Assembly: GCF_021441885.1 (NCBI RefSeq)
Contig: NZ_CP090439.1
Location: forward strand, 1,116,001 to 1,180,000
Source: Vibrio maritimus
GTDB lineage: Bacteria; Pseudomonadota; Gammaproteobacteria; Enterobacterales; Vibrionaceae
Length of the DNA stretch: 64,000 nucleotides
Direction: 5' to 3'
Shown: in pieces, positions 53,270 through 61,588 of the stretch
Position numbering within the stretch: the stretch's first letter is position 1
Layout: each line of letters begins with the position of its first letter
The notes under the pieces: model-generated
What the model saw: only the letters and a program-made list of their open reading frames with translations
Databases searched by the model: none
Told to the model about the DNA's origin: nothing
Program-made: the position numbers and the translations under genes

Positions 53270-53980
53270 ATGCGAAACGTTAGTTTTCCATGGAAGCTTT
53301 CACGCAACGGACTGATCACTGTTTTTTCTTTGGCTCTTCCACTTTCAGTTGCCGCTGAGGAGCAATCACTCGCTGATATTATTGATTTCAACGTCCAAGC
53401 CACTCAGTACCAAGATGAAACCATCGGGGTATTTGGTGTCGATATTGCGGCCACTGACAGTCTTACAGTGAGTGCAGAGGTGGATACCGATCGCTATTTG
53501 CAGTTTGGGCTTAGCTACGATTGGTTGATAGAGCGAAACTACTTCAGTGTGTACGGGCAGTACGGTTTTGATGAGTCGATTGATATTTATGATATTGGCT
53601 TTATGTACGGGTATTCGGTGTCGCCGAGCCTGTTTGTCTACTGGGATACTTACTACCAGTGGCGTGACACGACCAAAGCCTATGAACTGCCAGACCCAAT
53701 CGATTATGCTAATCACAGACAAGAGTGGAAAAACACGGTAGGCGTTAGCTATAGCATTCACCCAATGGTTGATCTTGGCGCAAATTACAATGTCGATGTT
53801 CTCACTTCACAACATGGCTTTGAAAATGGTACCAGAAATAGTTTTGATCTATCCGCAACACTGAACACGCCCTACGTCCAACCCTACGTGAAATATACCA
53901 AGGGTCAGTACCGAGTTCGTCCAGGGAGGCCAATTGAAGATAGCAGCAATGTCGAGTTTGGCTTCTATCTCGACTTCTAA
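53270..53980 (+). CDS. Putative outer-membrane beta-barrel protein
   Basis: A 236-residue protein with a signal peptide ending LPLSVAAEEQ. The mature part is made of alternating strands rich in Tyr and Phe (LQFGLSYDWLI, YFSVYGQYGF, LFVYWDTYYQW), and the last residue is Phe, as in outer-membrane porin-like barrels. No TonB or OmpA-like periplasmic domain is present. I cannot name the family. The start is ATG 53270. A bidirectional terminator follows at 54035-54063. Confidence 0.75.
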   Translation: MRNVSFPWKLSRNGLITVFSLALPLSVAAEEQSLADIIDFNVQATQYQDETIGVFGVDIAATDSLTVSAEVDTDRYLQFGLSYDWLIERNYFSVYGQYGFDESIDIYDIGFMYGYSVSPSLFVYWDTYYQWRDTTKAYELPDPIDYANHRQEWKNTVGVSYSIHPMVDLGANYNVDVLTSQHGFENGTRNSFDLSATLNTPYVQPYVKYTKGQYRVRPGRPIEDSSNVEFGFYLDF

Positions 53981-54034
53981 CTTAAGTTATGGGGAAAAGG
54001 AAGCAGGTTTGGGAATGGAAATGCGATAGATACA

Positions 54035-54063
54035 AAAAAGGCTTCGAGTAATCGAAGCCTTTT
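54035..54063. terminator. Bidirectional terminator
   Basis: AAAAGGCTTCGA and TCGAAGCCTTTT form a 12-bp stem with a GTAA loop. It separates the outer-membrane protein gene from the opposing cold-shock gene. Confidence 0.88.
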
Positions 54064-54083
54064 GAATTTGCTAGCTAACGTTA

Positions 54084-54293
54084 TTACTGAGGGATAACAT
54101 TTACAGCTTGAGGACCTTTTTGGCCTTGCTCAACACCAAAAGAAACCGCTTGGCCTTCTTTTAGAGTTTTGAAACCTTCGCCAGAGATAGCGCGGAAGTG
54201 AACGAATACGTCTGGACCGTTCTCTTGTGCGATGAAGCCGTAGCCTTTCTCTTCGTTAAACCATTTTACAGTGCCAGTATTTGTGTTAGACAT
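54084..54293 (-). CDS. Cold-shock domain protein, CspA family
   Basis: A 69-residue single cold-shock domain that binds single-stranded RNA or DNA. RNP1 is KGYGFIAQ (about 16-23) and RNP2 is VFVHFRA (about 29-35). The C-terminus QGQKGPQAVNVIP is typical. It acts as an RNA chaperone. Its start is ATG 54293. A leader of up to about 240 nt separates it from the next hairpin upstream, which is common for cold-shock genes. Which Csp paralogue it is cannot be told from sequence. Confidence 0.95.
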   Translation of the reverse strand: MSNTNTGTVKWFNEEKGYGFIAQENGPDVFVHFRAISGEGFKTLKEGQAVSFGVEQGQKGPQAVNVIPQ

Positions 54294-54596
54294 GTTATGT
54301 CCCTTACTTTTAAGATTAAAATTTTTGCCTTGCGGCGATCTCGCTTTGTGGTTCTGTTTATTTAATCAAGCTGTAAATGGGAAAAACGAATGACAAATAC
54401 CCGCTAGGGAAACATCTGACAATACTTCTCGTACTCTTTTTACTCTTACTTTAAATAACTCTCTGAACACCAGAGCATCCGCAGTGTACCACACCTATGG
54501 ACGGTTTAAATGAATTTCTTGTTAAATCATGAAAAAAGAGCAAGCGATTTCGTCGCTTGCTCTTGAATTTGAGTGAGATATTCGCTTAAGGCACTA
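54294..54596 (-). promoter_or_regulatory. Cold-shock gene leader region
   Basis: The 303-bp gap contains the csp promoter and leader on the minus strand, and the codBA terminator hairpin at 54536-54563. No riboswitch or second gene was seen. Confidence 0.5.
54536..54563 (-). terminator. Terminator of the codBA operon
   Basis: AAGAGCAAGCGA and TCGCTTGCTCTT form a 12-bp stem with a short loop. The minus strand has a T run after it. Confidence 0.88.
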
Positions 54597-55874
54597 CTAG
54601 CGTTTGAACGTAACCGCTTCTTCTGCACCTAAGTTAATAGATGTCTCGGCCGGTTTTGTGCGAGCGATCACATTACCTTTACGGATAGAGTAACCCACTG
54701 GGACTTGGCGACGTACCGCGTCAAAGCCGTTTTCAGCAGGCAGCAGTAGTAAGCTACCTGGCCTACCTACCTCTAAACCATAAGTTTCTTGAATGTTTAG
54801 TGCGCGCGCTGAATTGTGGCTGATCATATCCAACGATTGGTTGATTTGATCGTAACCCATTACTTGGCAAACGTGCAGCCCCATATGCAGAACTTGTAGC
54901 ATGTTGGCGGTACCTAACGGGTACCAAGGATCAAATACGTCATCGTGACCAAAGCAAACGTTGATGTTAGCTGCGAGCATTTCTTTCACGCGAGTCACGC
55001 CACGACGTTTTGGATAGTCATCGAAGCGGCCTTGCAAGTGGATGTTGACAAGCGGGTTAGCAACGAAGCTAATGCCAGACATTTTTAGTAGCCTGAATAG
55101 ACGTGATGCGTAAGCACCGTTATATGAGCCCATTGCGGTCGTGTGACTTGCCGTAACGCGGTGTCCCATTTCAAATTTGTGCGCCAGTGCTGCGAGCGTT
55201 TCAACAAAACGAGATTGCTCGTCATCGATTTCGTCACAGTGAACGTCGATCAAACAGTCGTATTTTTGTGCTAGTTCGAACACATAATGCAGCGACTCTA
55301 CACCGTATTCGCGTGTGAACTCAAAGTGTGGGATAGCACCAATAACGTCAGCACCGAGCTGTACGGCTTGTTCTAATAGCTCTTTACCATTTGGATAGGA
55401 AAGGATGCCTTCTTGCGGGAACGCCACAATCTGAATATCCACCCATTGTTTCATCTCTTCACGAACTTCCACCATCGCTTTTAGCGCTGTCAAGGTTGGA
55501 TCAGAGACATCAACGTGGGTGCGCACGTGTTGGATGCCGTTCGCTATTTGCCATTTGAGCGTTTGTTTCGCACGGCGCTTAACATCGTCGATTGAGAGCA
55601 TCGCTTTACGCTCAGCCCAACGCTCAATGCCTTCAAATAGAGTGCCGGAGATGTTCCAACTTGGCTCACCAGCAGTTTGAGTGGTATCTAAGTGAATGTG
55701 AGGCTCGCAAAATGGCGCAGTCGCCATTTGACCAGTAGCATCAATCACATCGTCAGCGCTGAACGATGACGTTCCCGCTGGCTCGATCGCCTTGAATACA
55801 CCTTCTTCAATAAGGAGGTCAAACTGACCCGTTCGACCGTTTATGGTTGCATTCTGAATAAGCAAAGATGACAT
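54597..55874 (-). CDS. codA: Cytosine deaminase
   Basis: A 425-residue amidohydrolase that converts cytosine to uracil and ammonia. Metal motifs are CEPHIHLDTTQTAG (about 57-70), HCDEIDDEQSRF and the later CFGHDDVFDPWYPLG; the catalytic Glu is in the HCDEIDD segment. The N-terminal composite beta sandwich starts SLLIQNATINGR. It lies 19 bp downstream of codB in the same direction. The pathway is pyrimidine salvage in the cytosol. A clear terminator ends the operon. Confidence 0.96.
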   Translation of the reverse strand: MSSLLIQNATINGRTGQFDLLIEEGVFKAIEPAGTSSFSADDVIDATGQMATAPFCEPHIHLDTTQTAGEPSWNISGTLFEGIERWAERKAMLSIDDVKRRAKQTLKWQIANGIQHVRTHVDVSDPTLTALKAMVEVREEMKQWVDIQIVAFPQEGILSYPNGKELLEQAVQLGADVIGAIPHFEFTREYGVESLHYVFELAQKYDCLIDVHCDEIDDEQSRFVETLAALAHKFEMGHRVTASHTTAMGSYNGAYASRLFRLLKMSGISFVANPLVNIHLQGRFDDYPKRRGVTRVKEMLAANINVCFGHDDVFDPWYPLGTANMLQVLHMGLHVCQVMGYDQINQSLDMISHNSARALNIQETYGLEVGRPGSLLLLPAENGFDAVRRQVPVGYSIRKGNVIARTKPAETSINLGAEEAVTFKR

Positions 55875-55893
55875 GGCATCAAGTTCCTAATAA

Positions 55894-57138
55894 TTACGCG
55901 TCAGCGTTTTCTAGCTGAGCTGTTTTAGCGTTAAGAAGACGGTTAAGTACAAGATAGCTCAGAGCGCCACCAAGTACTGCATTTACAGGGACAACGCCTG
56001 GTAGGAAGTTACCTGCTGCTACACCAATAGCAACAGCAATGATACCTGCCCAGTTTACCGTTTGGAATTTTGCCGCATCAAAATTTGCGTAGCGTTTACG
56101 GTTGATAAGGAAGTCGGCAATGATTACGCCGCCGATTGGTGGGATAGCAAGTGATAGGAAAGTTAGCCAGCCAACAAAGTTGTTGTAAAGCCAAAGAGCA
56201 CACAAGGTACCGACCACACCGTTAGCCATAGATAGATACTTGCTTGGTAGCCCCGTCACGTTAGAGAAACCAAGACCCGAAGCGTAAAGGGCGTTGTCGT
56301 TAGTCGTCCAGATGTTTAGACCCAGAACGATAATTGCAGGAAGTAGTAGACCCTGAGCAATCATCACCTCGGAAATGTCTGACTGACCTGTTACCGATGC
56401 ACCCGCAGCGCCAAAGATAAACATCAAGGAGTTACCAATAAAGAACGCAACCATAGTAATGAACACCGCGCCCATTGGCTTTTTGCCAAATCGAACGAAG
56501 TCGGCAGTCAGTGTACCTGCGCTGACAAATGAACCTACCACCATCGCAAGTGCTACTGAGAAGTCGAGAGGCTCTGCGGGTTGAATCTTTTGAAGCTCCG
56601 CAACGCCGCCAGCACTATCGACAGCGGTGAGTACTGAGTAACCACCCAGAATGGCAATAGCAGGAACAGCGATAGCTGAAAGAACCATCAGCGCTGAAAT
56701 ACCGAAATAAACCGTTGCAGTCATCAATAGACCGCTTACTAAGATAAGGATGTTGGTATCAATGCCTGTCGCTTTTTGAACTGGGATGGCAAACATAGCC
56801 ACACCTACACCAAACCAACCTACTTGCGTACCGCCTAGCAATACAGAAGGGAGCCAAGAGCCTTTAGAACCAAAAGAGAATCGAGCAAGAAGGTGAGTAG
56901 AGAGACCAGTAGAAGCGCCAATGTAACCGAGGAAGGAAGTGTAGATACCGAGGATGAGGTTACCAATGAGAACAGCGAGGAAGAAATCATTAAATGAGAG
57001 ACCAGTACCAAGGGAACCACCAGTCCACATACTTGCGGAGAAGAAAGTCAAACCAAGCATCACCATGGTTAATGAAGCGACTCCCTTTCTCGCCGATTTT
57101 GGAACCGGCCCTAAACTGTAGTTGTTATCCGCAGACAT
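55894..57138 (-). CDS. codB: Cytosine permease
   Basis: A 414-residue inner-membrane transporter of the NCS1 nucleobase-cation symporter family with about twelve segments. The N-terminal DNNYSLGPVPKSARKGVASL leads into TM1; GGTQVGWFGVGVAMFA and NIWTTNDNALYASGLGFSN are family signatures, the second including the substrate-binding region. I start at ATG 57138 behind GAGGT. It imports cytosine for CodA. Upstream at 57212-57225 is a CRP-like palindrome and at 57356-57367 a PurR-like palindrome. Confidence 0.95.
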   Translation of the reverse strand: MSADNNYSLGPVPKSARKGVASLTMVMLGLTFFSASMWTGGSLGTGLSFNDFFLAVLIGNLILGIYTSFLGYIGASTGLSTHLLARFSFGSKGSWLPSVLLGGTQVGWFGVGVAMFAIPVQKATGIDTNILILVSGLLMTATVYFGISALMVLSAIAVPAIAILGGYSVLTAVDSAGGVAELQKIQPAEPLDFSVALAMVVGSFVSAGTLTADFVRFGKKPMGAVFITMVAFFIGNSLMFIFGAAGASVTGQSDISEVMIAQGLLLPAIIVLGLNIWTTNDNALYASGLGFSNVTGLPSKYLSMANGVVGTLCALWLYNNFVGWLTFLSLAIPPIGGVIIADFLINRKRYANFDAAKFQTVNWAGIIAVAIGVAAGNFLPGVVPVNAVLGGALSYLVLNRLLNAKTAQLENADA

Positions 57139-57563
57139 CTGATACCTCACCATTCATTAAATCTATTTGTCGTACGTTTACTCGTATTTCAGGCAAACGG
57201 CGCGTATTATGGTGATGTAAATCACAGTGTCAAGCCGTCAATTTGGCAAAAAAACACGCTTTTTTAGTTCGTATTGTTATTTAGTCCTATTAATCATATG
57301 GTTAATAGCGGGTCATTAATCTGGAAAAAGCATAATTAATTTCTATCTGACCATGGCAACCGTTTGCTATAGAGGGCTAAGTGAGCTTTTTAATTACTTT
57401 AGCTAAAAAATAGTTTCATAGCCTTAAAATTGAAAGTTTACTTGTTCCTTTATGAAGCTGTTGGCTCTAGCGAGAAGAGGATCATGCGCCAAGAGTCGGA
57501 GTAGGCTCGCATCAAGTAAGTAATTAAGTATATAATGCGCCCGCTTTCATCTGAGGTAAGACA
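57139..57563 (-). promoter_or_regulatory. codBA and methyltransferase divergent control region
   Basis: GTGATGTAAATCAC at 57212-57225 fits the CRP consensus TGTGA-N6-TCACA in its core. GCAACCGTTTGC at 57356-57367 resembles the PurR box, and E. coli codBA is PurR-controlled. The plus-strand gene at 57564 has a probable -10 TATAAT at about 57529-57534, followed by an upstream AGGTAA ribosome site. Confidence 0.6.
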
Positions 57564-58298
57564 ATGATTTCAAAAAACCAACTAAAACTGCTAAGAGCCC
57601 TTGGGCAAAAGAAACAGCGCAAAGCGCACGGCCTATTTTTGGTTGAGGGCGAGAAAAACGTTCTTGAGCTTGTCGACACTTCCTTGGTTGTAAAGCAGGT
57701 CTTTGCTACCGATGTTTTTCTGCAAAAACACGCCAGCGAGCTTAGTCAATATGATTGCATCGAAGCGTCTTTAGAAGAGCTGACTAAAGCGAGCTCTCTA
57801 GTCAGTAACAACGCAGCCGTGGCGATGGTAGAGATCCCTAACGTTCAAGCGCCGTCCGCAGAAGGTATGATGATCGCGCTTGATGGTGTTTCTGATCCGG
57901 GTAACTTGGGGACGATAATTCGTATTGCCGACTGGTATGGCATCAAACACATCGTAGCTAGCAGTGATTGCGCGGATCCGTATAACCCTAAGACCATTCG
58001 AGCGACCATGGGCAGCTTTGGTCGCGTTCAAGTGACTTTGTTGGATCTTCCTCGTTATCTTAACGAGGCGAGTATTCCGGTGTACGGTGCGTTTCTTGAA
58101 GGTGAAAGTGTTCACTCAACTGATTTTTCGGAACAAGGTATATTGCTGATGGGTAGTGAGTCACATGGTGTTCGCCCAGAAGCGGAGCAATATGTCACTG
58201 ACAAGATCACTATTCCGTCGTTCGGTGGTGCTGAGTCGCTTAATGTAGCGATGGCGACGGGGATTATTATGGATAACTATCGACGTCAGCACAGTTAA
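57564..58298 (+). CDS. TrmH/SpoU-family RNA 2'-O-methyltransferase
   Basis: A 244-residue SPOUT-class methyltransferase. N-terminal RNA-binding part has KKQRKAHGLFLVEGEKNV. The SPOUT motifs follow: LDGVSDPGNLGTIIRIADWYG (motif 1), GILLMGSESHGV (motif 2) and SFGGAESLNVAMATGI (motif 3) with its catalytic residues. It modifies ribose 2'-OH of a tRNA or rRNA nucleotide; the site is not evident. ATG 57564 follows GAGGTAAGACA. It is monocistronic. Confidence 0.92.
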   Translation: MISKNQLKLLRALGQKKQRKAHGLFLVEGEKNVLELVDTSLVVKQVFATDVFLQKHASELSQYDCIEASLEELTKASSLVSNNAAVAMVEIPNVQAPSAEGMMIALDGVSDPGNLGTIIRIADWYGIKHIVASSDCADPYNPKTIRATMGSFGRVQVTLLDLPRYLNEASIPVYGAFLEGESVHSTDFSEQGILLMGSESHGVRPEAEQYVTDKITIPSFGGAESLNVAMATGIIMDNYRRQHS

Positions 58299-58323
58299 AG
58301 ACTGGCGTGCGCTTTACTTAAGA

Positions 58324-58341
58324 CCCCTGCCTGCGCAGGGG
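58324..58341. repeat. REP-like palindromic element
   Basis: CCCCTGC and GCAGGGG flank a short centre in the gap after the methyltransferase gene. On the minus strand it reads GTCACCCCTGCGCAGGCAGG. This resembles dispersed palindromes common in proteobacterial intergenic DNA. No T run follows. Confidence 0.5.
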
Positions 58342-58380
58342 TGACGATAGTATTTTGAATTATGGGGCTTTGCTATCGGA

Positions 58381-58704
58381 TTACTTCTCAAGCATCCCAA
58401 GCTTGTTTGGTACGCCATTCCACTTTTCAGCGTCTTCCATTGCTGGTTTTACTTCGGTTTGTACTGGCCATAGTTCAGATAACTCTGCGTTGAGTTCGAT
58501 GTAAACCACTTGGTCCTCTGGCAGTTCATCTTCTTGGAAGATGGCTTGCGCATCACACTCAGGAACACAAAGTCCACAGTCGATACATTCAATTGGGTTA
58601 ATCACCATAAAGTTTGGGCCTTCGTGGAAGGCGTCAGCAGGGCATACCGCTACACAGTCGGTATATTTACATTGAATACAGTTATCGGTAACGACAAATG
58701 CCAT
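58381..58704 (-). CDS. fdxA: Seven-iron ferredoxin
   Basis: A 107-residue ferredoxin with one [3Fe-4S] and one [4Fe-4S] cluster. N-terminal Cys residues lie in CIQCKYTDCVAVCPADAF, where the second Cys and the pattern match FdxA, and the second cluster uses CIDCGLCVPECDAQAI. The C-terminal extension (SELWPVQTEV) is typical of the long seven-iron family. It carries electrons in the cytosol, partner unknown. Start ATG 58704. It stands alone between convergent and divergent genes. Confidence 0.94.
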   Translation of the reverse strand: MAFVVTDNCIQCKYTDCVAVCPADAFHEGPNFMVINPIECIDCGLCVPECDAQAIFQEDELPEDQVVYIELNAELSELWPVQTEVKPAMEDAEKWNGVPNKLGMLEK

Positions 58705-58915
58705 GGTGGTTAACTCTTATTAGCCTAATTTGTGGAGGGGCGATAATACTGATCCCGACGCAAAATTCAACATCTTGCGATGACTCGGGCAGTCTCTCAC
58801 CTGCAAAATTCAATTAAGTATGACAGACAATTCAAGTTAACGTAAAATGCGCGCCATTGTGAGCGAGTAAGCCCAGTCTTTACGAGCTAAGACACCAACG
58901 ACGCGAGACCATTCC

Positions 58916-60532
58916 ATGATACGTTTAACCGAAATCAAACTGCCTCTTGATCACGAAGAAGGTGAAATTTCCCAAGCTATTTTGAAAAAGCTTGGCATCT
59001 CTGAAGACCAATTGATCTCTTTCAACATGTTTAAGCGCGGTTACGATGCCCGTAAAAAGACACGCATCTTGCTTATCTACACGTTAGACGTGGTTGTAGA
59101 GAACGAAGCAGAATTGCTCGAGAAGTTTACTGACGACCCACATGTAAAAGTGACGCCAGATATGGAGTACAAGTTTGTGGCAAAAGCGCCAGCTAACCAA
59201 ACTGAGCGCCCAGTGGTTATCGGCTTTGGTCCTTGTGGTTTGTTCGCAGGTTTGGTTCTTGCGCAGATGGGCTTTAAGCCAATTATTGTGGAACGTGGTA
59301 AAGAAGTTCGCGAACGTACCAAAGATACCTTTGGTTTCTGGCGCAAGCGCACGCTAAACCCTGAATCTAACGTTCAATTTGGTGAAGGTGGTGCAGGTAC
59401 ATTTTCTGATGGCAAGCTGTATAGCCAAGTCAAAGATCCTAAGCACTACGGCCGCAAGGTAATTGAAGAGTTTGTTGCTGCTGGGGCTCCAGAGGAGATT
59501 ATGTACGTGTCTAAGCCTCACATTGGTACCTTCAAGCTGGTTACCATGATTGAGAAGATGCGTGCCAAAATCCTAGAGCTTGGTGGTGAAATCCGCTTTA
59601 GCACTCGCGTTGACGATGTTCATATGGATAACGACCAAATTACAGGTCTAACGTTGTCTAACGGCGAAGAAATCAAAACGCGCTATGTCGTTCTTGCGGT
59701 TGGTCACAGTGCTCGCGATACCTTTGAGATGCTCCATGAGCGCGGTGTTTACATGGAAGCAAAACCTTTCTCGGTAGGTTTCCGTGTTGAGCACAAGCAA
59801 TCTGTTATCGATGAAGCGCGCTTTGGTCCCAATGCCGGTAATCCAATTTTAGGTGCTGCGGATTACAAACTGGTTCACCATTGTAAGAACGGTCGCACGG
59901 TTTACAGCTTCTGTATGTGCCCAGGTGGTACTGTCGTTGCGGCTACCTCTGAGGAAGGCCGAGTTGTAACCAACGGCATGAGTCAATATTCGCGTGCCGA
60001 GCGTAACGCGAACAGCGCCATCGTTGTTGGTATCTCTCCAGAGCACGACTACCCAGGCGACCCACTTGCAGGCATCCGTTTCCAGCGTGAGCTAGAGAGT
60101 AATGCTTATGTACTGGGCGGCGAGAACTATGACGCGCCAGCTCAAAAAATTGGTGATTTCCTAAAAGGTAACGATCCAAGTGCACTGGGTGATGTTGAGC
60201 CGTCATTCACACCGGGCATCAAGCTGACCGATCTTTCTAAGGCACTACCTGATTTTGCTATTGAAGCGATCCGTGAGGCAATTCCTGCTTTTGATAAGAA
60301 GATCAAAGGCTTTGCGGGTGCAGACGGCCTATTGACGGGCGTAGAGACACGTACATCTTCTCCAGTTTGTATTAAACGTGGTAAAGACTACCAGAGTGTG
60401 AACCTGAAAGGCTTCTACCCTGCGGGTGAAGGTGCGGGTTATGCGGGCGGTATTTTGTCAGCGGGTATTGATGGTATCAAAGTTGCTGAGGCGCTTGCGC
60501 TTGCAATGGTTGAAGACTTGGCTGAGGCCTAA
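58916..60532 (+). CDS. FAD-dependent oxidoreductase (COG2509-type)
   Basis: A 538-residue flavoprotein. The dinucleotide-binding motif is VVIGFGPCGLFAGLVLAQMG (about 100-120), preceded by a ferredoxin-like N-terminal domain with a DHEEGEISQAILKKLGIS segment. QFGEGGAGTFSDGKLYSQ and the C-terminal GFYPAGEGAGYAGGILSAGIDGIKVAEAL block are diagnostic of this uncharacterised group. The substrate is unknown. The start is ATG 58916. It is transcribed divergently from fdxA, so a shared role in electron transfer is possible. Confidence 0.9.
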   Translation: MIRLTEIKLPLDHEEGEISQAILKKLGISEDQLISFNMFKRGYDARKKTRILLIYTLDVVVENEAELLEKFTDDPHVKVTPDMEYKFVAKAPANQTERPVVIGFGPCGLFAGLVLAQMGFKPIIVERGKEVRERTKDTFGFWRKRTLNPESNVQFGEGGAGTFSDGKLYSQVKDPKHYGRKVIEEFVAAGAPEEIMYVSKPHIGTFKLVTMIEKMRAKILELGGEIRFSTRVDDVHMDNDQITGLTLSNGEEIKTRYVVLAVGHSARDTFEMLHERGVYMEAKPFSVGFRVEHKQSVIDEARFGPNAGNPILGAADYKLVHHCKNGRTVYSFCMCPGGTVVAATSEEGRVVTNGMSQYSRAERNANSAIVVGISPEHDYPGDPLAGIRFQRELESNAYVLGGENYDAPAQKIGDFLKGNDPSALGDVEPSFTPGIKLTDLSKALPDFAIEAIREAIPAFDKKIKGFAGADGLLTGVETRTSSPVCIKRGKDYQSVNLKGFYPAGEGAGYAGGILSAGIDGIKVAEALALAMVEDLAEA

Positions 60533-60560
60533 TCTCGCTAATACTTAATCGCGTAAATAA

Positions 60561-60590
60561 CGAAAAAGCCCACTTAGGTGTGCTTTTTCG
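60561..60590. terminator. Bidirectional terminator
   Basis: CGAAAAAGCCCAC and GTGTGCTTTTTCG form a 13-bp stem with one mismatch and a TTAG loop. It separates two convergent genes. Confidence 0.88.
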
Positions 60591-60600
60591 TAACTGGTAG

Positions 60601-61431
60601 TTAGAACACGTAAGTTAGCGTCGCCATCGGTCCATAGAATTTAAATTTCGCATCCAAGTCTGCAAAATCACGACCGTAATCCACATTAATTTCGTAGTAG
60701 CTGTACGTTGCTGCTAGACCAAAGTCGTCGGTAAACTTGTATTCGACTCCTGCCCCTAGATCGAGCAGTAAACCAGAGATGTTTTCGATACTTAGTGCAA
60801 AAACCTGCGCGTGGCCAAGTAGATGCCAGTTATCGTTAATGCGATAGTCGGTAATAAGGCCAATGTTGGGAAGTGGGGCTGTTAAATCAGTGAACTCTTC
60901 ATCTTTCACCGGAATTAACTCTGTTTGGTCATCCATACGAATGCCTATCTCACCACCAAAGCCGACCTTAAAGTTCATCACGTGCAAGCCTATCGAAGCT
61001 TTCCAATCCCAATCTTCACCATCATAGAACTTATAATTGTAGCCGAAGCGCAAGATATCGATATTGAGTGTAGAATCGATGCGTGCACCCGCCTGGACCT
61101 CCTTGTTGCCGTCTCCTGGCAACTCAAATGGTTTTGTTACCGCTTGATTGCTCGCTTTACGGTGAAGGCTGCGCCAATCTAAAAAAATGCCGTGACGTTC
61201 ATTGAAATCGTAGCCGACCAGTAAATATGGCAGTGTCGAACGTTCCTTTAGGCTCAGATCTGATTCAAAATCTAAGTCAAACTCATTACCGGTATTAGGG
61301 TTCGTCACGCCAATAGAAGTGTCGGCCTGAGAAAAAAATGCACCGCCAGCGATGTGAAACTCACCGGAAACCGCAGGAAATGTAGTGGCTCCTAACAGCG
61401 AGCCCGTAATGACAAGATGACGAAGATCCAT
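60601..61431 (-). CDS. Putative outer-membrane beta-barrel protein
   Basis: A 276-residue protein with a signal peptide (LVITGSLLGATTFPAVSG). The mature chain has alternating strands such as LPYLLVGYDFNERHGIFLDW, GEDWDWKASIGLHVMNFKVG and FGLAATYSYYEINVDYG, and ends in Phe (LTYVF), as in outer-membrane barrels. It looks like an OmpW- or YfaZ-like barrel, but I cannot name it. The start is ATG 61431; the longer frame adds only 4 residues. It stands alone. Confidence 0.8.
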   Translation of the reverse strand: MDLRHLVITGSLLGATTFPAVSGEFHIAGGAFFSQADTSIGVTNPNTGNEFDLDFESDLSLKERSTLPYLLVGYDFNERHGIFLDWRSLHRKASNQAVTKPFELPGDGNKEVQAGARIDSTLNIDILRFGYNYKFYDGEDWDWKASIGLHVMNFKVGFGGEIGIRMDDQTELIPVKDEEFTDLTAPLPNIGLITDYRINDNWHLLGHAQVFALSIENISGLLLDLGAGVEYKFTDDFGLAATYSYYEINVDYGRDFADLDAKFKFYGPMATLTYVF

Positions 61432-61547
61432 TTCTATCACCAAACAAATTTTATTGAGTAGAGTTAGAAATATATCAGAAGGTTATGGTTATGTTTAGTA
61501 CGTTATTGACGGGTAATGATTTTGTAGTGTGATTTGGAGCAAAAAAG

Positions 61548-61574
61548 GAGCAGGCATAGGGGAGTTGCCTGCTC
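61548..61574 (-). terminator. Terminator of gbpA
   Basis: GAGCAGGCA and TGCCTGCTC form a 9-bp stem with a 9-base loop. The minus strand follows with CTTTTTT, so it ends gbpA transcription. Confidence 0.88.
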
Positions 61575-61588
61575 TTGGGGTTTGAACG

